Part shown: in pieces, positions 37,017-48,823 of the stretch
Layout of the letters: the number at the start of each line of letters is the position of its first letter
Position numbering within the stretch: the stretch's first letter is position 1
Assembly: GCA_030062745.1 (NCBI GenBank)
Contig: CP099851.1
Span: forward strand, 8,310,393-8,374,392
Source: Capitulum mitella
Lineage: Eukaryota; Arthropoda; Thecostraca; Pollicipedomorpha; Pollicipedidae
Direction: 5' to 3'
DNA length: 64,000 nt
Made by a program: the position numbers and the translations under genes
The notes under the pieces: model-generated
Told to the model about the DNA's origin: nothing
The model's input: only the letters and a program-made list of their open reading frames with translations
Database searches by the model: none

Positions 37017-37628
37017 CAGCCTCGTCGATGGGGCGCCATGTGACGATAATGATGACCTGTAAGTGGACCGTTTTTCCCCTTTTTTCAGTTGATTCATTTC
37101 ACGCGATTTCCGTGAAATGATTGCTAGTACTGCGAGTGAAGGTCGGTATTAGCCTTACGCTGTAGCTTATGACCTCATGCGCGTTAATTTAGTATGCGGC
37201 GGTGTGCGACATATGAACAAAAAGGCCACACAAACGCATCCAAACGGACACAGTCACAACTCCGGCCGTCTTGAAAACCAGGCCCTTGACGTGCTGTAGA
37301 TGGCGTGTCTCGGAACCTTATCAAGCGTTGGCGAAAGCCCTCGAGGCCGGACTAGGCTGGCTCGACGCTCCGCCGCCTCATCGGTCGTCGATTCGACGCG
37401 TCGGTTGATCAGTGCGCCGCGCCGGCGACGTGCCGACGACCGGCGCGCCTCGCATTTCGCGTCGATCGCGGCGGGAATCGCGTCGGTGCCGACGGCAGCG
37501 GCGTGGCCGGCGGGAATGAATGGGGCTGGCAGTCGGTTACAAGCCCTCCACCGATCTCCTCCCACTCCCGCCCCCAGTGACGGGTGGTCGGAAGAATGAT
37601 GGCCGGCAATAAGGTTGTCGCGAGATTG

Positions 37629-37790
37629 GTGACCTAGTGGATCAGGCGACTGGTGGTATGGTTAGTTACATGACTGGTGGTACAGTCGGTCAGAGGACCG
37701 GTGCCTTTGTTAGTCACAGGACTGGTGATCCAGTCGATCAGAGGGCTGGTGGTATGGTTAGTTACATGACTGGTGATCTAGTCTGTTGAT
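37629..37790. repeat. 24-bp minisatellite
   Basis: About seven units alternate between GACTGGTGGTATGGTTAGTT + ACAT and GACTGGTGATCCAGTCGATC + AGAG types, so a 48-bp higher-order unit can also be drawn. Confidence 0.88.
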
Positions 37791-40429
37791 AGTACATGGT
37801 GATTACTAGGGTGGACATGAGCTCAGATTTCAGCGTATTTGAAGCCATGTTTTCTGTTCCCTTGTCTTTCTGAGCAGTCCAGATAATTTGTCTTCCCTGA
37901 ATATGAACGGTGTTCCAAGGCTTTGATTCCCCAAAGTGCATTAAGACAACAGGGGACATCAGGATAGAAATGTGGTCAGATGCCAGTGTGGTGCAGGCGG
38001 TAAGCCTTTTTACCCCTTTGCTGAAGTGTGATGTGTTTGGCTATTAGTGTTATTCAGGGTGACCATTTCTGAGCCATGTCTGATGCTTATTAGGCTTCCC
38101 GGGTTCGTCGCGAACACGTTACCGGTCGTTGGTATCAGGCTTGTGCTTGATGCAACTGAAGTGAATCGATTCACTGCCGCCTGCTTCCACAGCTTAGAGG
38201 CGATTTTGATTCTAATTCTGGACTGTTCATTTAAAAGCAAATCGATTCAGTTATGATTTAAAAGGACGTGCTTATCTATTCGTGTTTAATTCATTTCATA
38301 GGAAGGCACATGATGATTCGAATACCAGTTGGATTAGTGGTGAAATATGAGTAATACAATGAGGGGCGGCGCCACGAAATTTTGACTGTTGGGTACTGCC
38401 AAAGGCACAGTCCAGACGCTGTGCTTTTGAAATGAGGCCCCATCCCTTCCAAAATCGGGTTTCTCTCCTTGGGCCACTCCATTTTGCAGTTAATGATATT
38501 TACAATAAAAAATTCGTGCTCATCTGACCGAAATGACGGTAAAATTGGCAATCACCCTGCAAAAAATCGTGCGTTCTACATGAAAGAGCAGACCGTCTTC
38601 TTCACTATCCGCTACGTGTTCTCGCTTATTTTGGAATTCGCTTCCTCCTCCGAACAACAGCCAGGTTTCCATGATCTCTTTCATGAAAGCAAACTTTGTC
38701 AAAACATATCCGAAGTTAAATTTCACTGGCAAAATAACATAAAATTTTGCCATACCATGCACTGGATTCCAGCTCTCTGTCGAAGTCGAGCCGGTCATAG
38801 CTTCCAAAACGCTTCAACATGCAAAAAACCTAACAATTTTCTTCTATCCCAAAAATCTAATAACCAGTCGTATGCTTCACCACAGTATTTCATCTCACGA
38901 GTTACAATTATTGTAGGGTGCTGGTATCCCACGTACCCCACGGTGGCTCCGTCCATGAACATAATGAAATATTTGTAAGATCAGGCAAATGAAAAAATGA
39001 TTGATCATTGTCATGAGTATTTGATTAGGTACTGTACGTAGATACTTGAATACATAATTTGTCGCTATGCTTTGTAAATGTTTTGATGCGTTGATTCATG
39101 CATGATTCCTTGGACCAGTAAGCGATGTGGTTCCGGATTTGATTCATTGGTTTTCAGCTGAAACAGTTGTGATTCCGATTTACAAAAAATGCTTTATTGT
39201 TGAATGGATTCAGAATCGATTCTAATCGGGATCAAGAATCAAGCGCGCTAACCCTGCCTGGTATGCCGAAAGCTGTCATCGACGTTTGAGCTGTTAGATA
39301 TGCCAGCCCTGGCTGTCGAAAGGATTGGCGAAACAACAAAAGTTTTGCTAAGTTTTTTCCACGCCGATAAAGTTGTAACACACTCCATTATCTTTCAGAA
39401 CAACGTCAGGCTGCTTCCGGAATAGTGGACCATCATCGCTGTTGTCCGCGGACGAATATTTCCGCGTTGTCTGGTCACAGATCATTTTCGGCGTGCCCGG
39501 CATTTTTAGGTGCCGCGGGAAAGCTAAGATAGGATGGGTCTTATCTTTACCGTAACATGTATTTATGGCTCACCGGTGTTTTCTCGTGTTTTATCATTTA
39601 CTAGTGCATTTATGCATATCAGCTTAGGTTTGCCTTTTCGGGTTCCAATGTGCAACCTTAAAACTCACCAGGTTTCGGGAAGAAAACGCACTTACCAGCT
39701 TCGAGGACTTTTGTTGCTCTTTCTGTGTGTTCCGTAAGTCACCTAACGATTGGATGCCGCTGGCATTTGATATCGGATTCCAATAGCGTTGCCGGTTACC
39801 GGCTGCCGCAGAGTAAGCCTCATTTTGGCTTCTTGGACAGGGCTCTGCACTATTGCAGACGGTATAGAGAGAAAAAGCACGGGCTGCTTCAAGACTCTTC
39901 GAGATGACACGCATGCACTGGTACACAGGCAGTCATTAGTCCCGTGCACAACACACAACTCGCATTTGGTTACCTAGGTAACTAACAGACGCGGTGCCAG
40001 CAATGTGGTACAGAGAAATGGAGGAAGGCGATAAAACACTTGCGTTTTTGCCAGATGGTTAGATTATGAATAAATAAAATAAATAAGGACGACTAGCATC
40101 GAAAAATTTCTTTACATCCACTATCCCAGCAGATTTTGTCTTTACATCCCCAACCATCCTCCCAGAGGGTTGGCAGATCGGCTGATTACTAACTGGTCGC
40201 CAAGGTGACTAAAATATTTCCATCGATTACGGATGGCACGATGGAAAATCTGCTGGCTTACAATCTTTCCGGGAACCTTGGGACGTCATTCAGGTGTAAT
40301 CAGGAAAGATTGCTGTCAGTATCTGGCAATCAAAAGATCTATGACTTGCATTGCAATTACCTACCTAATTGTTGAACCTGCTTGCCAGAGTTCTCTCCAG
40401 AAGATGTTGATTGGTTGGTTTTGGGTTGG

Positions 40430-40680
40430 GACGCGCAGCCATTTGGGCTCAAGCGTCAGATGTCTAATCCGTATAACTCGTGTCACCGATCGAGGCTGGC
40501 GTTGTCGAAATTCGAACCCACAACCTCGTGATTATGAGTACGAGTCGTTTGGGAGTTAGGACCCACAGCCTCCTGGGCTGTGTGTCTGTCTTGTGTATCT
40601 GGGTGTCCCGAGTCTTGTGTCAAGTAGTGAGTCTCGTCAGACGCCAGTTGGTCGTTTGCTCTCTCCGAAAGAGGCCTTAA
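40430..40680 (-). repeat. tRNA-derived SINE-like element, minus strand
   Basis: On the minus strand ACTCGTACTCATAATCACGA leads into GGTTGTGGGTTCGAATTTCG, which contains a B box (GGTTCGAAT, complement of 40510-40518). That wording is common in tRNA-derived SINEs. The upstream A box is degenerate (GTGGGTCCTAACTCCC). The segment 40565-40650 is related to 11020-11105, supporting a dispersed family. Confidence 0.45.
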
Positions 40681-42787
40681 ATACGCTGTTGTGATCAAAG
40701 AGGCGGGATGGTCGGCGCAATCGTGCGCCCAGCGCGCGGCCGATAGTTGGGTGGATGCCGCGCCGCAGCGGCCCGGCTTGGGTCACCTCACGGCCGCAGG
40801 GCATGTCCGCGTGGACGTTTAATCAGGGGACATAAAAAACAGGTGATTCCGAGGTGAAACTTTCCTTGCATGATAAACCGGTGCCAAAAGATGCTACTGT
40901 GGGCTCCATTAGGAACACAGAACGTATTTCAGGCATCATAGTTTGAGTCTACGATGGGTTTAATCAATTCGAATGATGTTTTTTTAGTGAATCCGGGCAA
41001 AAGTTTGCGTTCACCACGAATGCCAAGCCGATAATAATTTGCATTTCCAACCCATTCAAAGAATCATCACCGTAACCTGGCGTAGCTGGAATGTTGTATA
41101 GTAGTTAAAATGTTGCAAGTGAAAATCCTGCAAGATTCGGCTGGTACATTCTTTTTAACAAATCTTTTCCGAATCTGCTTTTTTGATGCCTTGTATTGCA
41201 CTTTAATCTGTTTCACATCATATAGTCGTATCTGGGGACAATGCAGTAGGGCTTTTTACAGTGATTATGTGCGGGTCTGGCGGCGTCAGTGAGCGATGAC
41301 GTCCTTACATGTCCTCGGTGTGTTCGTGCGGCGCCAGAACGTCAGGCCGCTGGTCATGTTAGAACCACCGGAGGATGAGCGTCGACAGCAGAGACCTAAT
41401 TAAGATGGCAAGTAGCGCCTCATTGATAAGGATCGTGTCTGAGCCCATCGACAGTTTGCCGGAAAATTGTTCGCAACCGAAATTCTCCAAAATTGTTCTC
41501 AACCGACTGAAATGGGCTGCCGTCGCTGGAGATTGGCTGGCGTTTCAGCGTTATTCCTTCTCAGTTAGGTGATGGTCAGCTTGAAGAGCCTGTCCCGTTT
41601 TGAAGGATGGGACGACCCCGGTCTGACTCCCTGTTGAGAGTTCAGTCAAGCTGCCGCCGGCACCGCAGGCGCGGCCGCCACCCCAGCGGGACCCACTGGT
41701 CCCGGGGACCGTGCCCGCCAGGGCTCGGGTCGCCGCCACCGCCGCCGGGTCCACTCGGCCACCATCGACCAGCCTGCATTTTAACCGGACCCGGGTGAAT
41801 GGTGCCGCCGGCCGAGCCCGGTTTTGTCCGCCGCGGACTGTTCGGCCCGACGTGACAATTAATGGCGCGTGGACGAAAAGCGGCGCGCTCTCCGTCGAAA
41901 TCGAAGCCGCGCCGAGCTCCAGTGGCGACTCGTAATCGGTGGAGCTTCGCAGCGGGCGGGCTGATGGCGAGCGGTGATTCTGCACGCCGTTAGCAGAGCT
42001 TTCACGCGGAGGAACCTGGTTTGGCGCCTGTGGGGTTCGAGCTCGTGATGTGTCATTTCCTACCGCACTAGTCAGCACAAGAAGACGTGAAGCTGTTTTA
42101 TCTCGTCGTCTCCGTAGTTTAAAAGTTGGTCTTTTTGTAGGGCTTTCTTGTGGATCCAGTAGTTTTGTTTCGTTTTCTGATTGTGGTGTTGTCATCTCTG
42201 TCCTACAAATAAGTGTCATTCCTAGCTAGATTAAAGGAGCAAAACAAGTAAATTTCTTTGTAATGGAGAGCCCCGGTTTTTTGCCGTAGGGATCAAGAAA
42301 AAAAACATGCAACTTTGATTTGAAGTAACTCCATTAAGTTTTGAGTTGCAAAGTAGCAAACCATCTGTAACGCTGATAGCACTAACCAAGAAACATATCT
42401 TGTATGTTTCCGATGTTATTCTACGAGTTTTTTGGGAATCCTTGCGAGGGATTTTTAAGTCTAAGAACACCGCTCAGTTTTGACCGACTCATGTCGAAAT
42501 GGAAAACACATAAGATAAAGGTGTCTCACATCGACTGAAGAGTACATCCACTGGCTTTAAATGTTCCATTGAGCCGAACTTTGGACGATCTCGCTAGAGC
42601 GACGTTTTGACTGATAGTTGTGGGGAGCTGGCAGTTGTTTGTTTCGGTCGGTGTCATTTGTCACTGTCCATCATCATCATCGCCGGAGAGATGGCCAGCT
42701 AACTGATCACCGAGCTACTCTTATCCGAGAAGCTAATCTCGGCCGCGTACTGTTGCCGCCTGCTGTGAGCCGCGCCTCGGGCGCCGC

Positions 42788-43370
42788 TGGCTGTTGTGTT
42801 TGTGGTCAAGACCGCTGCTTTGTTTGTTTTCGGAACCGCTGTTTTCTTTTCATGGTCGGGACGACCGTTGTGTTTGTGTTCGGGAGCGCTGTTGTTTGTG
42901 TTCGGGACCGCCGTTTTATTTGTGTTTGGGACCGCTGTTAGTTTAAGTGTTCGTGAGCCCTGTTGTGTTTGTGTTAGGGGCCGCTGTTGTGTTTGCGTTG
43001 GGGACCGCTGTTGTCTTTTTGTTCGGGACCGTTGTTGTCTTTTTGTTCGGGACCGCTGTTGTGTTTGTGTTGGGGGCCGATGTTGTGTTTTGGTCGGGAC
43101 CGTTGTTGTCTTTTTGTTCGGGGCCGCTGTCGTGTCTGTGTTCGGGGTCGCTGTAGTGTCTGTGTTCGGGACCGCTGTCTGTTTGTGTTCGGGGCCGCCG
43201 TTTTATTGTGTTTGGGACCGCTGTTAGTGTAAGTGTTCGTGAGCCCTGTTGTGTCTGTGTTGGGGACCGCTGCTGTGTTTTGGTCGGGTACGCTGTTGTC
43301 TTTTTGTTCGGGGCCGCTGTCGTGTGTGTGTTCGGGACCGTTGTCTGTTTGTGTTCGGGTGACCTGTGCG
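42788..43370. repeat. 24-30-bp minisatellite
   Basis: About twenty units based on TGTTTGTGTTCGGGACCGCT + GTTG, with variants CTTTTTGTTCGGG and GTGTTGGGGGCCG. Two larger blocks (around 42900-43130 and 43195-43350) repeat the same order of variants, indicating a segmental duplication within the array. Val/Phe/Cys-rich open frames across it are not genes. Confidence 0.92.
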
Positions 43371-44445
43371 CTGTCAGCCTGTCACTGATTGCATTCAGGA
43401 AGTGTGTCGCGCGATATGCAGCGACCAGCGTTATTTATCATTATTTATCAGATTGTCAGACAATGAATTCGCTTGATGTCTGACGTATGGCGCCGTATCG
43501 TTATTTTGCAGTTAATGCCCAGTACCAAATAACAAGGTGATATGAAACAGATATTAAAAAATACGTAAACATGGGTGCTCTCAGCACTTTATTTTGCCTT
43601 GAATTTGAATGGCTATCATCAGAAGATAAAAACTTGAAAGAGCGTTCCTTTACCTGCGTTGCACGAAAAGCCAGACGTATTGTTTAGTGATGAAAGTGCA
43701 GGGCGATACGTGACGGCAACAGGCTCGTATGACCTCTTCCAAAATCCTGGGTCCGACCTTCATTTTACCCAGGGGAGTAATTCAGAGCCTTGTACCCAGG
43801 GGAGTAATTCAGAGCGTGTACTACACTCAGGCTGTTTGGCGTCGTATCATGCCCTAAGCGCCACATTTATTGGCCATTGTTATTTATTCGTCTACGATTT
43901 ATCCTTACTTAGGTCGTCATGTACCATGCATTCAGAGCCAAATGCATGTGACTTCTCGAAAGGTCAGAAACTCAGGGAAACCCGAAAACTCAGCAGAACC
44001 CAGCAAAACTCCTGGGCTTTTGGCAGAAACCCATGCTGTGGGATAAAATACCACGAACCCAGGGTTTTGCCAACCTGGGTCCAGGGAAGACAGATAAGGG
44101 TGGGTGCGGGTACGTAGATTTGAAAGATCCCGACTTTGATTTATGCTTGCCTATGGCTTGCACCTTTGATTTCACCCTGACAGTAACATACTCACAGTTG
44201 TTGTATACGGCACATCTGGATATTGCACAGGCAGGGACGAATTCAGAAGGGACAAAGGGTAGAAACAAGGACACAAAAACGGCGTTTTGGTTTCCTCAGA
44301 ACACGTTTGACGTTTTCTAGTAACATTCGCCATGTTGTGTGGTCTTATGGTGCCGCTATGACGTGTCCGATGGACTGGAGCTTCACCTTCCATGCAGCTA
44401 TTGAGGGCGGTCAGTCGTTCAGGCCCCTGAATCCAACATTGCTTC

Positions 44446-44780
44446 TTAACCCTACTCCCGGCAGGGGGGGCTGAATCGGCCCCCCCCTCGGGTTTTTTGC
44501 TTGCCAATTCCAGGCTTTGTATCGCAGCTTTACAAAACTTGGTGGCTTTTCCCAACTATTTTTTCTACGCGCTGTGACAAAATTTCACAATTCTACTTTG
44601 CTCAGGAGCGGAGCCAGGCAACGTTTGACAATGACTAGTAAAAGCCAAAAAAGTGTTTTTACCTTTTTTGTTCATTCATTTGTTAGAAAACTAATCCTCC
44701 TATTTTTGAAACCCTGTGAACGCCCATAAATTTTCTCGAAATTTCGGATTTTTGGATCCATGGTAAAAGCCCTATCAGAC
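44446..44780 (-). mobile_element. Internally deleted, truncated TTAA element, reverse orientation
   Basis: TTAA at 44446-44449 and CCCTACTCCCGG match the right end of the 14704 copy in reverse, followed by TTTTTTGCTTGCCAATT and GCGGAGCCAGGCAACGTTT. The sequence then jumps to GACTAGTAAAAGCC, which in the 1.2-kb copy lies about 600 bases further in. It continues to GGTAAAAGCCCTATC near 44763-44777 and ends without the other terminus. Confidence 0.75.
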
Positions 44781-46485
44781 ACGCCTTGAGGATAATTAAA
44801 GGCAGCGTAAGTACTTCGAGCACTCCATTTCATATGCCGAAGATGGAGTGCTTATCCCCTCCTCCCTTTTTTGCTCCCTTCAGGGCGCCAGTGAGGGTGT
44901 TTGCCTCTTTTGCTTATGTCAAAAGTTGGTTCAGACCGCAAACTCTCCTCTGACCATCCAGATGGGTCTGGTTGATAGGCAGATCTCAGGGGGCCAGTCA
45001 GTCCCCTGCATGTATTATGCGGAATTCATCTTACTCGCCGAAGGGTGTAGGCGTTACTGAAAACGCCTTTTTTGTGTGTATCGCAGAAACAAATCTGGGC
45101 GTGTGATTGCTAAGTGTGACCGATATGCTCAGTGTTTCAATTAGCAGCGACAATCAGTGAGCGTAGCGATCCTGCTGGCTAATAAGCCGGTGCCTGACGT
45201 CTCTTAATGACTGGACGGCACCAGTGGGCTGAGCCTGCTGATGCCTGCTGACACCAGCCCGACCAGTCGGCGGACGCCGGCCGGCGGCTCATTGGGGACG
45301 GTCGGCGCCGCTGCTGACGTGACCGGGCTGGTGATTTGCCTGAAAACCAGCCGCCCGCCGATACGACCGCCATTGCCGACGATCAGTCCCGAAATTGGCG
45401 TGTGTTTCGCGTGATGAGCTGTTTCGGGCCGCCTCCACGCGCTTATGTGCCTCTCAAGAGGAGGATCCGTGGGTGGTATTGTAAGCGCTGCTCGATATCC
45501 GACCAAAAATACGAGGACACCCGGCTCGTCGAGTGCTTTGAAACGCTTTCAGGCAGACGATTGGCTCGATCGCTATGGCTCCGTGCATGACACCGCTTCG
45601 CCAAGCCGGCAAAAAGTAGCGATTTCCGCCGACGGTCCAGGCGTGCGAGCGTAGCGCGTCACGTTGGCCAGGTCTCTGTACGTGCTGGGCCGGCCGGGGA
45701 CCCGGCGGCGTCCGTCGCCGTAGGAGAACAAGACACGACAATGAGCGGGGTGCCACGAGTGCCGACCGCGCCACGCGCCCGCCGGGCTCCATCAATAGCC
45801 CGCCAGCGGCGCGATGGGCCGGGCCAACAACAATGCATCAGCGCCGCTGTAATGTTGCCCGTGCTCAGCGCCGTCCCTTGCCCGATATCAATTCCCCGAG
45901 GCGATGCACGGCAACGAGCCGCATTGGCGGGCGTCACGCTTGTCTGCTATCAGGGGCGATGGTAGGTGCGTGATGAGGCACCCGTGGACGCGTGCGAAGC
46001 TGGTTGGCACGCCGTGTGTGCATTGATGACGCAGGATGGCCGTCGTGGCCTAGTTGTGCTTATTGTGCCTTTATTCGTTCGTTAGAGCTATCACGTACGT
46101 GACGCGCCGGGGAGCTCTGCAGTGTTTGTTTTTGGACAATCATGTTTTGTGAAGAAGCTTGCAGACCGATGTATGTCTCGTGTTGTTTTAGTTGGCTACC
46201 AGACCCCATGTTCTGTTGCAACTTGATGAAAGTGTACGAACCGTAATGCTCTGGAGCAATGGACCTGGACAAGAACGCCCAATTATTTCGTTCTCGCAGT
46301 GTTTCCGTCTTACTTGTACAGAGGGCGGCAAAGTTTTCTTCTGTGACCCGAGTTGATTGGTCTCCAGTGCCGTAGTTCTCGTCATCCCGTCATCGCATCG
46401 TTGGTTGCCGCCGTTTCAGGCATGATGAGGTCAGATGAAAATAGCGCCGTAGCAAGCCTGACCTTCCCTTGCCTTTGTGTTGCAG

Positions 46486-46634
46486 ACTTGGACACCAAAG
46501 CCAGCGGGCTCTCGATCATGTCCCAGAAGTACCGCAAGGACGCGCGCAGCCTGAACATGCGCAGCATGTACGCCAAGCTGGCCGCCGGCGGCATCTGCGC
46601 CCTGGTCTTCTTCCTCTACTTCTGGGTGCTCTAG
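46486..46634 (+). CDS. Sec22: Sec22 homologue, last coding exon: end of SNARE motif and membrane anchor
   Basis: The exon opens with AC (completing Asp with the G of 36224), then encodes LDTKASGLSIMSQKYRKDAR and SLNMRSMYAKLAAGG, a hydrophobic C-terminal anchor (ICALVFFLYFWVL) and a TAG stop at 46632-46634. LDTKASGLSxxSQKYRKDA is the C-terminal part of the R-SNARE helix. The anchor reaches the very C-terminus, as expected for a tail-anchored protein whose SNARE domain faces the cytosol. The YFWVL ending is like insect Sec22 and unlike the RFWWL I recall for vertebrate SEC22B. The acceptor has a strong pyrimidine tract. With the two upstream exons it gives 151 residues plus stop, about 60 short of a complete ~215-residue Sec22 because the N-terminal exons are not in the window. 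Confidence 0.96.
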
Positions 46635-46934
46635 GGCCCGGCCCGGGCGCCGCTGCCGCCCGCGACCATTGGCCGGCGTCGGCTGCCGCGAGCAGCGTCA
46701 GCCGGCCCCGAACGGCCGCACCATTCCAGTGAGCAGCTGCCGCCGCCGGCGATTCGCCCGGTCGGCGCGGAGGCGGTGCTCGAGCTCCGTGCGCCTGGGG
46801 TTCAGCTGCGGTTCCGGTCAACGCACCCGGGGGCCGGCACGGCGGCAGCCTTACAGCCGCCTGTTGGCACGGTGACAGGTTTCCGGGTCCGCTCGGAGAG
46901 TCGGCGAGCTTGTGATAGTGCAGCGCTCGAGTCG

Positions 46935-47005
46935 GGCGACTCGCGGGTCGTGACTCGCTGACCGGCCGACTCGCGGGTCGTGACTCGCTGGCCGGCCGAC
47001 TCGTG
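46935..47005. repeat. 30-bp tandem repeat, about 2.3 copies
   Basis: CGACTCGCGGGTCGTGACTC + GCTGGCCGGC occurs twice with a third partial copy (CGACTCGTGCGCGGTGATTC). Confidence 0.85.
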
Positions 47006-47684
47006 CGCGGTGATTCGGTGTGCGAACAGCGCGTTGTTTCTTCGTTTCCGAATCGTATAATCTTTTAAGAACCACTGGCAAATACACGGACACGAAACCG
47101 GCTGAAGGGCTCCCAGAGCTGTTGTCGAATGCTTTTGAAAGTCGGGGCTGTTTTTGTGCACGGTCATCGCCCAGTCTTGCGACCAAGCCACAATGCGTGC
47201 CGTTGCGCATAGTAAAGCTACCTGAAACAGTTTCATGTCGGCAATACCAACGGTTTCTAGTACACCTGTCTTGAAATCTGGCAGCGCAATGATGGCGTGT
47301 CGGTGATGCGTACGGTGGCCGAAGAACACTGCCCGGCAGCGAAGTGGGCCGGTTCTCTGCCTGTGATGGCCCCACCTTCAACCATCAATTTCCGCCTGTC
47401 GGAGGCTTCCGCGTCGTCAACGCACCGGTCTCCAAACGCTTGCGTAAACCGCAAGCAGGGACCGCTACTCAAGAGCTGGCAGCTGTGGCAGCTGTGGTCT
47501 GAGACGGCGACGCGCCCTCGGGTCGTACAAAGCCTGGGCGGGTCGCCGGATCGCTCCGGAAGGCTCGGCCGAAAATACCGCCGAGCGCTTATGAGCGCGT
47601 CTCGCCGGCTCCTCATTCGGCGCCCGGCGTCGGAAAACGCTGACGGCCACCTCAGAGGATGCCGGGCCGCAATTACGAGCGGCA

Positions 47685-47690
47685 AATAAA
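47685..47690 (+). terminator. Sec22: Candidate poly(A) signal AATAAA
   Basis: First AATAAA hexamer noticed downstream of the Sec22 stop on the + strand. A GT-rich stretch (TTGTTCTCC) follows within 30 bases. Plausible but unverified. Confidence 0.35.
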
Positions 47691-48084
47691 GCGAGACCGA
47701 TTCTCGGCCGTTGTTCTCCGAGCACGTCCCTGTGCTCGAGGTTTTTGCAATAATTGTTCAGCGTCGCTGACTGCTGTTCCTGCGGCGGTGGGGACGGCGG
47801 GCACCGTCGAGCTGCCGCTCCTGCAGCGGCGGCGGTCGGCAGCCTGCGCACCACGCCAGCTCCGGACGGGCTGGTCGTCTCCGTCTGTTCATGGCTCGGC
47901 CGGTTGGACCGGTCGGCCGGGCGGCTGGCCTTGTGACGAGCCACCCAGCGCGCCGGCCGGCTCTGTCCCGCCGCACAGACAGGTGGCCGGCCTTCAGAGG
48001 CTCTGCGGCGCGTCGGCCGGCGCGGAGCTGCTCCAGCCGGGACCGGCGGAGCCGCGCACGGCCCTCCTGACCCGCCGGAGACCC

Positions 48085-48680
48085 TCCGAACCGCCGGACC
48101 ATCCACAGCCCGGCAGACCAGACGGCGTCAGAACTGTACAGCCCGGCAGACCAGGCGGCGTCAGAACCATCCACAGCCCGGCAGACCAGGCGGCGTCAGA
48201 ACCATCCACAGCCCGGCAGACCAAGCGGCGTCAGAGCTGTGTACAGCCTGGCAGACCAGGTGGCGTCAGAACCATCCACAGCCCGGCAGACCAGGCGGCG
48301 TCAGAACCATCCACAGCCCGGCAGACCAAGGGACTTGTACAGCCGGAGACCAGGTGGCGTCAGAACCATCCACAGCCCGGCAGACCAGGCGGCGTCAGAC
48401 TGTGTACAGCCCGGCAGACCAGGCGGCGTCAGAACTGTCCACAGCCCGGCAGACCAGGCGGCGTCAGAACTGTCCACAGCCCGGCAGACCAGGCGGCGTC
48501 AGAACTGTCCACAGCCCGGCAGACCAGGCGGCGTCAGAACTGTACAGCCCGGCAGACCAGGCGGCGTCAGAACTGTGTACAGCCCGGCAGACCAGGCGGC
48601 GTCAGAACTGTGTACAGCCCGGCAGACCAGGCGGCGTCAGAACTGTCCACAGCCCGGCAGACCAGGCGGCGTCAGAACCA
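48085..48680. repeat. 35-bp minisatellite, about 17 copies
   Basis: CACAGCCCGGCAGACCAGGC + GGCGTCAGAAC + CATC or TGTC recurs about seventeen times, some units shortened to 30. Copies toward the right are nearly identical, suggesting recent expansion. Several frames stay open on both strands, including 351 codons on + from 47659 (the longest frame in the window), with a GRPGGVRT repeat. I see no protein family and treat it as artefact. Confidence 0.93.
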
Positions 48681-48784
48681 ACGCTGCTCCTTATATGGGA
48701 TGAAAAGGTTATAATTAAACCGGCTATGCACAGAAGCTATTAAATGAAGAACAGGTTGGAAGACAAGTAGGTGGATCGGTATGT

Positions 48785-48823
48785 CTATATATCTATATCT
48801 ATGTCTATATATATATATATATA
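48785..48823. repeat. (TA)n / TATC-type microsatellite
   Basis: CTATATATCTATATCTATG followed by a TA run. Short simple repeat. Confidence 0.85.

Larger units (their letters stand above)
36225..46485 (+). other. Sec22: 10.3-kb Sec22 intron
   Basis: The donor is GTGAGG at 36225; the acceptor CCCTTGCCTTTGTGTTGCAG ends at 46485 with a strong pyrimidine tract. The intron (10,261 bp) splits an Asp codon after its first base. It holds a C-rich minisatellite right after the donor, a TTAA-element end and an internally deleted copy, a 24-bp array and a TGTTTGTGTTCGGG array, each listed. GC-rich blocks at 41.57-42.06 kb and 45.2-45.97 kb are open on both strands, without a recognisable product. At 38.4-39.0 kb both strands are open (169 codons on +), but I recognise nothing. 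Confidence 0.85.
46635..47690 (+). other. Sec22: Probable Sec22 3' untranslated region
   Basis: GC-rich sequence follows the TAG stop without another recognisable exon. The first AATAAA I find on this strand is at 47685-47690, implying a UTR of about 1 kb if it is used. A 30-bp repeat lies at 46935-47005. UTR extent is inferred only. Confidence 0.4.

Noticed and set aside
38469..38978. 169-codon + frame, with open minus frames opposite
   Set aside because: No recognisable motif in either strand and no convincing splice or start context.
41551..42219. 222-codon minus frame in a GC-rich block
   Set aside because: The other strand is open too; peptide composition is Arg/Ala/Pro-rich without any domain.
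47659..48714. 351-codon open frame on the + strand
   Set aside because: Most of it is the 35-bp minisatellite; several frames are open at once and no domain is recognisable.
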